The position numbers and the translations under genes are program-made. The notes beneath the pieces were generated by a model that made no database searches, was not told the origin of the DNA, and saw only the letters and a list, made by a program, of their open reading frames with translations. Positions 44,587 through 53,475 of a stretch of 64,000 nt of DNA are shown piece after piece (position 1 is the stretch's first letter; every line of letters starts with the position of its first letter). This stretch comes from DASQFQ01 sp963802905 (lineage in GTDB: Bacteria > Actinomycetota > Thermoleophilia > Solirubrobacterales > Solirubrobacteraceae), in contig CAWDKH010000004.1 in NCBI GenBank assembly GCA_963802905.1, forward strand, positions 310,001 to 374,000. The letters are read 5' to 3'.

Positions 44587-45552
44587 GCGGCCACCTCCTC
44601 CATCTCGGGCTCGGCTTGGTGGCCGGTCAGCGACAGGAAGACGTCGTCGAGCGTCGGGCGGCGGATCGCCACGTCGTCGACGGTCAGCTTCGCCTCGTCG
44701 AGGCGGCGGACCGCCTCCATGATCGCGCCGTCGCCGGGCTCGACCGGCAGGCGCACGGAGCTCCCTTCGATCTGCGGCGCCTCCTCGGTCATCCCGCCGA
44801 GCGCCCACGCGGCCTCCATCGCCTTGCTTCTCGTCGGACAGGTGGACCTCGAGGCGCTCGCCGCCGACGCGCGCCTTGAGCTCGTCGGCGGTGCCGTCGG
44901 CGATCACGTGGCCGTGGTCGATGACCGCGATGCGGTCGGCGAGCCGGTCGGCCTCGTCGAGGTACTGCGTGGTCAGCAGCACGGTGGTGCCGTCGGCGAC
45001 GAGCTCCTCGATCGTCTCCCACAGGTCGACGCGGCTGCGCGGGTCGAGCCCGGTGGTCGGCTCGTCGAGGAAGAGGACCGGCGGGCGCGCGACGAGCGCG
45101 GCCGCGAGGTCGAGCCGGCGGCGCATCCCGCCGGAGTACGTCTTCGCCACGCGGTCGGCGGCGTCGGTGAGGCCGAAGCGCTCGAGCAGCTCGCGGCCGC
45201 GCGCCTGCGCGGTCCGGCGGCGCTCGCCGTACAGGCGGCCGACCATCACGAGGTTCTCGAGGCCGGTGAGGTGGTCGTCGACGGCGGCGTACTGGCCCGC
45301 GAGGCCGATGCGGGAGCGGAGCTTCGTGGCCTCGCGGACCACGTCGAGACCGGCCACGCGAGCCGTGCCGGCGTCGGGGGAGAGGAGGGTGGAGAGGATC
45401 CGGACCGTCGTCGTCTTGCCCGCGCCATTGGGGCCGAGCACGCCGAGAACGGTGCCGGGGGCGGCCTCGAGGTCAACGCCGTCCAGCGCGCGCACGGCGC
45501 CGAACGATTTGACGAGGCCGCTGACCTCGATCGCTGGGGGGAGGGAATGCAT
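44583..45552 (-). CDS. ABC transporter ATP-binding protein (DrrA-like), one frameshift
   Basis: About 322 residues. Walker A LGPNGAGKTTTVRIL, Q-loop region GLAGQYAAVDDHLTGLENL, signature YSGGMRRRLDLAAAL, Walker B VLFLDEPTTGLDPRSR and switch His in LLTTQYLDEADR are all intact. The C-terminal DrrA-type domain follows an extra base near 44826 (after LEVHLSDEK) and ends IRRPTLDDVFLSLTGHQ. It pairs with the permease and is divergent from a WYL-domain regulator, 53 bases away, which probably controls the pair. Confidence 0.87.
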
Positions 45553-45605
45553 CGAGGAAGCCTCCCAGTCATTTAGGTCAGCTTCTGTCCTCAATATCGA
45601 AGAGG

Positions 45606-46572
45606 ATGCGCAGCGTGAGCGAGACCACTTCCTCGCGGCTCCTGACCCTGCTCTCGCTGCTGCAGGGCCGCCGCGACTGGCCCGGCGGCGAGCTCGCCGA
45701 CCGCCTCGAGGTGTCCGGGCGCACGGTCCGGCGCGACATCGACCGCCTGCGCGAGCTCGGCTATCCGGTGGAGTCGCTGACCGGCCCGACCGGCGGCTAC
45801 CGGCTCGCGGCCGGCACGGCACTGCCGCCGCTGCTGCTCGACGACGAGGAGGCGATCGCGATCGCGGTCGGATTGCGCACCGCGGCGCGCACGTCGGTGA
45901 CCGGGATCGAGGAGACGTCGGTGCGCGCGCTGGTCAAGCTCGAGCAGGTGCTCCCGTCGCATCTGCGCCGGCGAGTGCAGGCGCTCAGCTCGGCGACGAT
46001 GACGCTCGAGCGCGGCGGCGGCCCGACCGCCGACCCGCAGGTGCTGACGCAGATCGCCGCGGCGTGTCGCGACCATGAGCGGGTGCGCTTCGCCTACGAG
46101 GGCCGCGACGGCGCGAAGAGCCGGCGCGAGGTCGAGCCGCACTCGCTCGTCAACGTCGGCCGCCGCTGGTACCTGGTGGCGTGGGACTGCGGCCGCCGCG
46201 ACTGGCGCACGTTCCGCATCGACCGCCTCACGCGCCCGGCCCCCGGTGCGCGCTTCCAGCCGCGCGAGCTGCCGGCCAAGGACGGCGCGGCCTACGTCTC
46301 CCAGAGCCTGTCTGCGCGGCCGAACCGCTACGAGGCGCGGCTCACGCTGCACGCCTCAGCGGACGACGATGGCGAAGCGGATGCCGCGTTACTGGGGGCC
46401 GTTCGAGCCGGTCGGCGAGGACCGCTGCGAGTACCGCACCGGCGACGACAACCTCGACTGGCTCGCAGCGCGCATCACGATGTTCGGCGTCGAGTTCGAG
46501 GTCCACGAGCCGCCCGAGCTGGTCGAGCACCTGCAGGCGCTCGCGGGGCGGCTGAGCCGTGCGACGGCCTAG
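45606..46572 (+). CDS. WYL-domain (YafY-type) transcriptional regulator, one frameshift
   Basis: About 321 residues. An N-terminal HTH_11 domain (LLTLLSLLQGRRDWPGGELADRLEVSGRTVRRDIDRLRELGY, in part) is followed by the linker PTGGYRLAAG, the WYL domain (VRFAYEGRDG, VEPHSLVNVGRRWYLVAWD, WRTFRIDRL) and a C-terminal WCX domain. An extra base near 46370 shifts the frame just before YWGPFEPVGEDRCEYRTG; reading resumes to RLSRATA. It is divergent from the ABC exporter genes, the usual target arrangement. The stop overlaps that of the convergent gene. Confidence 0.83.
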
Positions 46573-47208
46573 ACCGTCGTGAGCGCGCGCCCGCGCTCGA
46601 CGCCGGCGTCGGTCAGGTCGAGCCGGCCCGCCACCATCGCGTCGAAGCACGGCTGGTAGATCGGCCTCGCCCTCCGGGACCTCGTTCCCGATCTCGATGC
46701 CGACGTTCCGGTTGAAGGCGTCCTGCGTGGTGGTGTCGCGGTCGGTGGAGGGGGCGATCCATCCGAACGACCACGCCCCCCAGGCCTCGTGCATGGCAAC
46801 GGCGAACACGTCGTAGGCGTTGCCGAACAGCCACGTGGACCAGTCCGGATTCCCCCGCGAGTGGCACGCGGCGATGTAGCAGTACCCCCAGGCGTCGTAG
46901 AGCGACCGGCCCCAGTCGCCCACCGTTCGGCCCTCGTTCTCGTTCCAGCGCCGCGTCTCCTCGTCATAGACGACGTGCGCGTTGAGGTCCGCGACGAAGC
47001 GCTCCGCGTGCCCCAGCGCCCGGGTCCAGCACGCCGCGCCGGACGTGATGGGGTCGATGGCGGCCCGGGTGCGCACGGCGCGCGCGACGCTCGTGAAGGC
47101 GCGGTTGCCGATCGCGCCGGCCAGCGCGAGTGCCTGCTGCGGCTCGGCGGTGCGCACGGACGCGACGGGGTCGTGCGACCGCTCCGTTCGCTCGCGCGGG
47201 GCGTGCAT
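46569..47208 (-). CDS. hypothetical protein with eCIS/toxin-type N-terminus, one frameshift
   Basis: About 212 residues. The N-terminal segment QQALALAGAIGNRAFTSVAR resembles the L-Q-x-x-x-G-N-x-A-V-x-x-L-L leader of actinobacterial DUF4157 and contractile-injection-associated proteins. The C-terminal core has NAYDVFAVAMHEAWGAWSF and later DAFNRNVGIEIGNEV, a spacing of D..A...HE...D..N..G that resembles DUF6973-type domains of polymorphic toxins. An extra base near 46665 shifts the last 30 residues. Both matches are by eye and weak. No immunity gene or injection-system gene is seen nearby. Confidence 0.5.
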
Positions 47209-47219
47209 GCCGGGCCAGC

Positions 47220-48059
47220 CTAACGCCGGAGCGCCCGGCGGATGCGGGCGTGGCCGCGGGCGACGATCGCGCGCGTCTCGTCGGGTGCCGGGAGCCTCGA
47301 CCACTCGGACGCGAACTCCGCGCCGAACACGAGCACGTTGGCGGCCGCGAACACGAACACGAGCAGCGCCATCAGCGCGCCGAGCGAGCCGTACAGCGCG
47401 CCGAAGTCCGAGAGATCCTCGAAGTAGAACTCGAGCAGCTCGCGGACCAGCTCGAGCAGCAGCACCGCGACGAGCGCGCCGGGCCAGATCTCGCGCGTCT
47501 TCGGGCGCGGGTCCGGGAGCCAGCGGTACAGGAACAGCACCACCAGCCCGGTCAGCAGCCACGGCAGCGCGTCGCCGATCGTGTCGAGCAGCGACGCCGC
47601 CGCGAGCACGAGCGTGCCGCCGACGACGAGCGCGAGGTCGAGCAGCTTGCGCCACACCAGCGGCGGGCGCGTGTGGATGTCCCACGCCTCGTTGATCGCG
47701 TGGCGCAGCGCGCCCATGATCCCGGTGGCGGCCGCGAGCAGCAGCAGGATCGAGGCGGGGCCGAGGTGGCCGGCGCTCTCCAGCGCGTCGTCGACCGCCC
47801 GCTGCAGCTGGTCGCGGTCGGACTCGCGCGCGAGCGGGATGTGGTCGAAGACCGTGGCGATCACGCGCTCGCGCACCTCCTCGTCGTCGAACCCGAGCCC
47901 GAAGGCGCCGACGAGCAGCAGCGCGAGCGGGATGAACGAGAGCAGCGCGAAGAACGCGATCTGCGCCGCGTCGCGGTGGCCGCGGTCCTCGACGAACTCG
48001 AGACAGGCGCGGACCGTGGTGAGCTCGATCCGGTCGAGCCAGCGGCGCGCGAGCTTCAC
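47220..48059 (-). CDS. YihY/BrkB family inner-membrane protein
   Basis: A 279-residue protein with six helices and the family signatures RDAAQIAFFALLSFIPLALLLVG, GIMGALRHAINEAWDI, and WPGALVAVLLLELVRE followed by YGSLGALMALLVFVF. Once annotated as RNase BN, the family is now considered a membrane protein of unknown function. It overlaps the diguanylate cyclase upstream (ATGA), suggesting cotranscription. Confidence 0.88.
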   Translation of the reverse strand: MKLARRWLDRIELTTVRACLEFVEDRGHRDAAQIAFFALLSFIPLALLLVGAFGLGFDDEEVRERVIATVFDHIPLARESDRDQLQRAVDDALESAGHLGPASILLLLAAATGIMGALRHAINEAWDIHTRPPLVWRKLLDLALVVGGTLVLAAASLLDTIGDALPWLLTGLVVLFLYRWLPDPRPKTREIWPGALVAVLLLELVRELLEFYFEDLSDFGALYGSLGALMALLVFVFAAANVLVFGAEFASEWSRLPAPDETRAIVARGHARIRRALRR

Positions 48060-48826
48060 GCCGCCCGGCGTACCCGCCGACGGCGCTTTGCGTGCATCGC
48101 GGATTCGTCGGCGGCCGCGAGCAGGTCCTCAGGCGTCGTGCCGTCGGCGGGGAAGACGGCGGTGCCGATGCTCGCGCTGAGCCCGGTCAGGCCCGCGGTG
48201 ACGCCGGCCAGCGAGGCACGGACGCGCCCGACGAGGTGCTCGGCGTGCGCTGCGTCGGTCTGCGGCGCCAGCACGCAGAACTCGTCGCCGCCGAGCCGCA
48301 CCACCGTGTCCTGCGCGCGCACCGCGCCGACGAGCGCGCCGGCCGCCTCGCACAGCAGCTCGTCGCCGGCGTCGTGGCCGAAGCGGTCGTTGACCGCCTT
48401 GAAGCCGTCGAGGTCGAGCGCGAGCACGGCGAACGACTCGCCGTGGCGAGTGTGGCGGGCGATCTCGTAGCCGAGGCGCTCGTCGAGCGCGCGGCGGTTG
48501 GCGAGCCCGGTCAGCGGGTCGCGCAGGGCGAAGCGGCGCATGGCATCGCGCTCGCGCTCTAGCCGCGCGCGCAGTGCGAGCAGCACGCCGAGGCTGGCGG
48601 GCACGATGACCGCGGCGGGCAGCACCGGCGGCGGGGCGGCGAGCGCGGCCACCAGCACGACGAGCGCGGCGGAGGCGACGGCGGCCCGCGCGTTCGGCTC
48701 GGCAGAGGCGAGGACGAGCGCGCCCGGCACGCACGCCCAGAACCCCTCGCCACCCCAGGCGTACGCAAAGCCACCCACGAGGGTGGCGACGACCAGCGCC
48801 CTCAGCGTCCGTGCGGCCGGAGTCAC
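48056..48826 (-). CDS. membrane-bound diguanylate cyclase (GGDEF)
   Basis: A 256-residue protein that would make cyclic di-GMP. Three or four N-terminal helices in the first 95 residues are followed by a GGDEF domain: RDPLTGLANRRALDERL, LALDLDGFKAVNDRFGHDAGD and the catalytic loop VRLGGDEFCVLA. No I-site RxxD is evident five residues before the GGDEF, so product inhibition is doubtful. It precedes and overlaps the YihY gene. Confidence 0.9.
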   Translation of the reverse strand: MTPAARTLRALVVATLVGGFAYAWGGEGFWACVPGALVLASAEPNARAAVASAALVVLVAALAAPPPVLPAAVIVPASLGVLLALRARLERERDAMRRFALRDPLTGLANRRALDERLGYEIARHTRHGESFAVLALDLDGFKAVNDRFGHDAGDELLCEAAGALVGAVRAQDTVVRLGGDEFCVLAPQTDAAHAEHLVGRVRASLAGVTAGLTGLSASIGTAVFPADGTTPEDLLAAADESAMHAKRRRRVRRAA

Positions 48827-48860
48827 GCGGCAAGACTGACGCCCGCGCCGGTCAGAAAGG

Positions 48861-50883
48861 CTACGTCGGTCTGCGCGCTGAGATGTAGGTCCAGCAGGCG
48901 TTGAACGACGGCCGCCCGCCGAACAGCGTCTCCATCGCGTGGCGGATCAGGTGCAGGCGGTCGCGCAGCGCGCCGGGGCTGGGATCGGAGCCGCCGACCC
49001 AGCCCAGCACGGCGTAGTGGTAGGCGCTGAGGAACTCGAACCACTCGCTCACGCGCGCCTCGATCGTCTCCTCGCGCACGTCGAGCACCTCGAAGCCGGC
49101 GTCGGTCAGCGCCTCCAGATAGAAGTCGAGCGGCCGCGGCGCCACGAACACCCGGTCGCGGTACTCGGCGTGGGCCTTCATGCGCTCGACGTCGTCGACC
49201 GACCTCGCGGTAGTGCACGTACTGCGGGTCGGAGCGCACGAGCCCCTCGGCGAGGTCGTTGATCACCCACACCGTCTCGTCGAGGATCCACTCGGCGGGC
49301 TTGGCGCGCGGGTTGCGGATGTTGCCCGAGTTGATGAACACGCCGCCGCCGGGGCGCAGCGCGCGCATCCAGGTGCCGAGCGTCTGCTCGAGGTCGGGGT
49401 AGAGGTGGATCGCGTTCGTGCAGGCGAGCGCGTCGAACTCGACGTCGAGCACCTCGTCGAGCCGCTGCAGCCGCGACTCGTCCTTGAGGTAGCGCAGCAG
49501 CCGCAGCGCCACCAGCGGATCGCCTTGGTACTTCTCGAGCGCGACGCGCAGGAACTTCGCCGACGCGTCGACGATCACGACGCCGACGCGGCGGTCGAAC
49601 ACCCGCAGGCGCAGGCGGTCGAGCAGGATGCCGGTGCCGCCGGAGTAGTCGAGCAGCAGGTCGCCGTCGCGCAGCGTGCGCGCGAGGTCCTCGACCGTGA
49701 GGTCGAGGTTGCGGTACCAGCCGTGGGCGTCGACGTGGTCGTAGGCGATGCCCGCCTCGTCGACGTCGCGGTTGGTCCAGTCCTCGTCGGGGACGCGGAC
49801 GAAGCCCTCCGGCCACGCGAACGCGCTCGCGCCCGGCGGCGGGCCGTGCCCGTCGGCCAGCGGCGCGCTGAGCTCGCGGTGCAGCGCCAGCAGCCCGGCG
49901 ACCGCGGCCGCCCCGCCGCGGCCCCAGCCGCACTCGGTGGCGATGCCGAAGTGCTCGACGTGCTGCCGCGCCGCGGCGATCCGCCGCCGCGCGCCGTCGC
50001 CCTGGTCGCCGGCGTGGATCAGGCCGAGGTAGAGCTCGGTCTCCGGCGGCAGCCGCAGCTCGTCGAGCGGGCGGTAGTAGCCGTCGTCGTCGCGCTCCTG
50101 CGGCACCGGCATGTGGATCCAGTTCAGCGGGCGGTCGAGCGTGGCGGCGAGCGCGTTGGCGACGCCGACGAGCTTGCCGGCGTCGGCGGGCTCGGCGAAG
50201 TGGCCGTGCTCGTCGTCGCCGTAACAGAGGTGGAAGCCGAGCTCGACGGCCGGCGGCACCATCCCGGCGAGCCGCAGCAGACGCTCGACGACGCCCGCGT
50301 GCACGTCCTCGAACCAGACCGCGATCGCGCCCTCCAGCATCGCGAACTCGTAGCGCGCGTCCCACTGGATCGCGAGCTGGTCGGCCGGGATCGCCTCGAG
50401 GATGCGCTCGACCTCCGTGCGCATCTGTGCCTCGTAGACCGGCTCGAGCTCGGCCTGGTACTCGAGCGCCACGAACGCGCTCACCGGCGCGAGCGGCGTC
50501 GGCAGCGAGACGAGGAAGCGGCAGGCCGGCGGGATCACGCCGTCGCGCTTGAGGCGCGCGAACGTGCGGTAGGAGTCCATCGCCGCCGACGCGTAGCCGA
50601 GCTCCTCGAACGCCATGCCGTCGGCGTCCTCGCCGGTGCGCAGCCGCAGCTGCGGCAGCGCGCGGTAGGACGAGGCGCCCGGCGGTCCGATCTCGAACTC
50701 CGGCCGCGAGCTGAACAGCGGGTACTGCCAGACGATCCAGTCCGAGCGCGCGCCGGTCTCGCCGTCGGGCAGCCGGCGGACGCGGTCGCCGATCGCATCG
50801 GCGACGGTTCGGAAGACCTCCTCGGCGCTCCCCAGCGGGACGCTGCCCACCAGGTGCACGCCGGCCGGCGCGCTCTCCTCCAT
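48861..50883 (-). CDS. MetE-like zinc barrel fused to SAM-dependent methyltransferase, one frameshift
   Basis: About 673 residues. The N-terminal 330 residues are a UROD/MetE-like barrel (VHLVGSVPLGSAEEVFRTVA, RRLPDGETGARSDWI) that keeps an H-x-C pair (FHLCYGDDEHGHF) and a later Cys (ATECGWGRGG), placed as the zinc ligands of cobalamin-independent methionine synthase. From about residue 350 a class I methyltransferase follows (LLLDYSGGTGILLDRL, VGVVIVDASAKFL, ALACTNAIHLYPDLEQTLGTW, GGVFINSGNIRNP). An extra base near 49190 separates it from the last 105 residues (FVAPRPLDFYLEALTDAGFEVLDV). The fusion suggests methyl transfer between a thiol and a SAM-linked substrate. Confidence 0.78.
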
Positions 50884-50929
50884 CAGAGGCGGGAGGTTAT
50901 CCCGCGCGGGATCGGGCAGGACTTAGGGA

Positions 50930-51673
50930 ATGACCAAGACGATCCCGAACCTGACCGTCCGCTTCCCGACCGACGACGAGGCGGCCGCCTCGCAGGACAC
51001 CGAGTGGTGCGAGGTGATGGTCGGCGACGAGAAGCGGACCATCCGCTTCCACGACTACCACGAGATCTACGAGGTCGCCGGCCTCTACGAGCACATCTTC
51101 CACGACCACCTCGAGTGCGCCTCGCCCGAGGAGGTCATCGGGCTGCTCGCCGAGCAGCTCGTGGCGGCCAATGTCGACCCGGCGACGCTGAACGCGCTCG
51201 ACGTCGGCGCGGGCAACGGGCTCGTCGGCGAGCAGATCGACCGGCTCGGCGTGCCTTCGATCGTCGGCGTCGACATCATCGAGGAGGCGGCCATGGCCGC
51301 CGCTCGCGACCGGCCGACGGTCTACAACGACTACGTCGTCTGCGACCTCACCGCGCTCGACGACGGCCAGCGCGCGCGCCTCGGCACGCCGACGCTGATG
51401 ACGACCGTCGCCGCGCTGGGCTTCGACGACATCCCGCCGGAGGCGTTCTCCGAGGCCTACGGCACCGCCGCCGAGGGCGCGTGGATCGCGTTCAACATCA
51501 AGGCCGACTTCCTCGAGGAGAACGAGGAGACCGGCTTCCGCGGGCTGATCCGGCGGATGGTGCGCGACGGCGCGCTCGAGATCCTCGCGACCCGCCGCTA
51601 CATCCACCGGCTGTCGACCGCCGGCGAGCCGCTCGAGTACGTCGCCGTGGTCGGCCGCAAGCGGAGCGCCTGA
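50930..51673 (+). CDS. class I SAM-dependent methyltransferase
   Basis: A 247-residue methyltransferase: helical N-terminus with His-rich segment RFHDYHEIYEVAGLYEHIFH, SAM loop LNALDVGAGNGLVGEQIDRLG, acidic strand IVGVDIIEEA and motif III-like YNDYVVCDLTAL. It is divergent from the MetE-like/methyltransferase fusion with 46 bases between them, so the two may be controlled and used together. The substrate is unknown. Its stop shares a base with the next start (TGATG). Confidence 0.83.
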   Translation: MTKTIPNLTVRFPTDDEAAASQDTEWCEVMVGDEKRTIRFHDYHEIYEVAGLYEHIFHDHLECASPEEVIGLLAEQLVAANVDPATLNALDVGAGNGLVGEQIDRLGVPSIVGVDIIEEAAMAAARDRPTVYNDYVVCDLTALDDGQRARLGTPTLMTTVAALGFDDIPPEAFSEAYGTAAEGAWIAFNIKADFLEENEETGFRGLIRRMVRDGALEILATRRYIHRLSTAGEPLEYVAVVGRKRSA

Positions 51674-52381
51674 TGGCCACGACCCAGCGCGAGCGCCACG
51701 CCGCCAAGGCGCGCGAGAAGATGGACGCTCGCCGCGAGGACGCCGACGGCGCCGCGGGCTGGCTCGCACAGCGGGCCGGCGAGTGGACGCTCGAGGGCAC
51801 TGACGACTCCGGCACGGCACCGCGCACGATGCGCTGATGGCGGCGCCGCTGATCGGGAGCTACTTCCGCCGCATGGGCGTGGTCCCGGCGGCGCCCGACT
51901 CGATCGCCTCGGCGCTCGCCGAAGGCCACGACGTGGCGGTGTGGCCGGGCGGCGAGATCGACTCGCTGCGGCCGTGGACCGATCGCGACGAGGCCGTGCT
52001 CGCGGGCGCAAGGGCTTCGTCGCATGGCGATCAAGGCGGGCGTCCGATCGTGCCGATCGCGACGGTCGGGGCCCTGACTCGATGCCGGTGCTGCCGCGGG
52101 CGGCGGCTCGCGAAGCGCTCCAGCTCGACAAGGTCGCGCGCCTGAAGATGTTCCCGATCTCGCTCAGCGCGCCGTGGGGGATCGCTCCGGCGATGCTGCC
52201 CGAGCTGCCGCTGCCGACCAAGATCCGCACGGCCTTCCAGGCCCCGGTGAAGGTCTCGCGCGACCCGGCGAAGGCGAAGGACGACGACTACGTGGACCGC
52301 AAGTACGAAGAGGTCCGGGAGTCGATCCAGCACGGGATGGACGCGCTCGCGCGGCGGCGCACGTTCCCCGTCTTCGGCTAG
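51673..52381 (+). pseudogene. lysophospholipid acyltransferase-like gene, frameshifted and probably shortened
   Basis: The C-terminal part is clear: SYFRRMGVVPAAPDSIASALAEGHDVAVWPGGEIDSLRPW, in part, is the glycerolipid acyltransferase pattern with the P-G-G-E motif. LARLKMFPISLSAPWGIAP and LPLPTKIRTAF follow. The expected NHxxxxD catalytic motif and about 80 residues before it are missing; only a basic 50-residue start (MATTQRERHAAKAREK) remains ahead of it. Shifts lie near 51820, 52010 and 52072. This may be a true internal deletion plus sequence errors. It is coupled to the methyltransferase upstream. Confidence 0.65.
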
Positions 52382-52402
52382 AACCGGCTACCGTCCCGCG
52401 CC

Positions 52403-53152
52403 GTGCCCGCCCAGAGAGCGATCTTCGTCGCCCCCTTCGGGGAGCTCGCCGAGCCGCGCGTGCTGGCGCGGCTCGCCGCCGAGGCTGAGGCGGCGGGCTT
52501 CGACGGCTTCTTCCTCTGGGATCACCTCGTCTACACGGACGTCACCCACGTCGCCGACCCGTGGGTCGCGATGGCGGCGATCGCGTCGGCGACCGAGCGC
52601 GTCCGCATCGGCGCGCTCGTCACCCCGACGCCGCGCCGGCGGGTTGCGAAGCTGGCGCGCGAGACGGTCACGCTCGACCGGCTGAGCGGCGGAAGGCTCG
52701 TGCTCGGCGTCGGCATCGGCGGTGACCGCCACGGCGAGTTCGGGCCGTTCGGCGACGAGACCGACGCGCGTGAGCGGGCGCGGCAGCTCGACGCGGATCT
52801 CGAGCGCCTGGTCGAGCTGTGGGGCGGCGAGTTCCAGCCCGTCCCGATCCAGCAGCCGCGGATCCCCGTGTGGGTGGCGGCCCGCTGGCCGAACCGGCGG
52901 CCGGTGGCGCGGGCGGCGCGCTGGGACGGCCTCTTCCCCGTCGAGCTGGCCGGACCGGAGGCGCTGGCCGAGCTGGTGGCGGAGGTGCGGGCGGTGCGCG
53001 ATGGCCCGTTCGACTTCGTGGTCACGAACCCCGCGGGCGCCGACTTCGGCCCGTGGGAGGCGGCGGGCGCGACGTGGTGCCTGACGGGGTTCGGGAGCGA
53101 CCCGCGCGAGGACGAGGTGCGGGCGGCGATCGAGGCGGGCCCCGGGGCGTGA
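52403..53152 (+). CDS. LLM-class (luciferase-like) flavin-dependent oxidoreductase
   Basis: A 249-residue F420- or FMN-dependent barrel: AEAAGFDGFFLWDHLVY, RVRIGALVTPTPRRRVAKLARETVTLDRLSGGR, in part, and VLGVGIGGD. Then RIPVWVAARWPNRRPVARAARWDG. It is shorter than the usual 300 residues but complete in order. The GTG start follows the acyltransferase stop by 21 bases, and the stop overlaps the next gene (GTGA). Confidence 0.87.
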   Translation: MPAQRAIFVAPFGELAEPRVLARLAAEAEAAGFDGFFLWDHLVYTDVTHVADPWVAMAAIASATERVRIGALVTPTPRRRVAKLARETVTLDRLSGGRLVLGVGIGGDRHGEFGPFGDETDARERARQLDADLERLVELWGGEFQPVPIQQPRIPVWVAARWPNRRPVARAARWDGLFPVELAGPEALAELVAEVRAVRDGPFDFVVTNPAGADFGPWEAAGATWCLTGFGSDPREDEVRAAIEAGPGA

Positions 53153-53442
53153 AGCACGCGTACGGGGCGCTCGGGTTCCTCGCACGCGTGATCGACGTCG
53201 TGGTCGCGGTGGTGGCGGCGATCATCGCGATCGGCGTGCTGCTCGTCGTGCTCGAGGCGAACCCGGCGAACGACATCGTCAACGCGCTGCTCGACGCGGC
53301 GCGTTGGCTGGTCGGGCCGTTCGAGGATTTCTTCTCGCTCGACGACGCAAAGCTCGAGGTCGCAGTCAACTGGGGGCTCGCGCTCGTCGTCTACGTGCTG
53401 GTCGGCCGAACGGCCGCGAGCCTGCTGCGCCGCCCCGGTTGA
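53149..53442 (+). CDS. small two-helix membrane protein
   Basis: A 97-residue protein with a first helix VIDVVVAVVAAIIAIGVLLVVL, an acidic middle (FEDFFSLDDAKLEV) and a second helix NWGLALVVYVLVG, ending in a basic tail. Its GTG overlaps the stop of the oxidoreductase gene. Similar short proteins occur widely in Actinobacteria without assigned function. Confidence 0.72.
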   Translation: MKHAYGALGFLARVIDVVVAVVAAIIAIGVLLVVLEANPANDIVNALLDAARWLVGPFEDFFSLDDAKLEVAVNWGLALVVYVLVGRTAASLLRRPG

Positions 53443-53475
53443 CAACGGCGCACCGGATCGGAGAAAGTCGGATTC

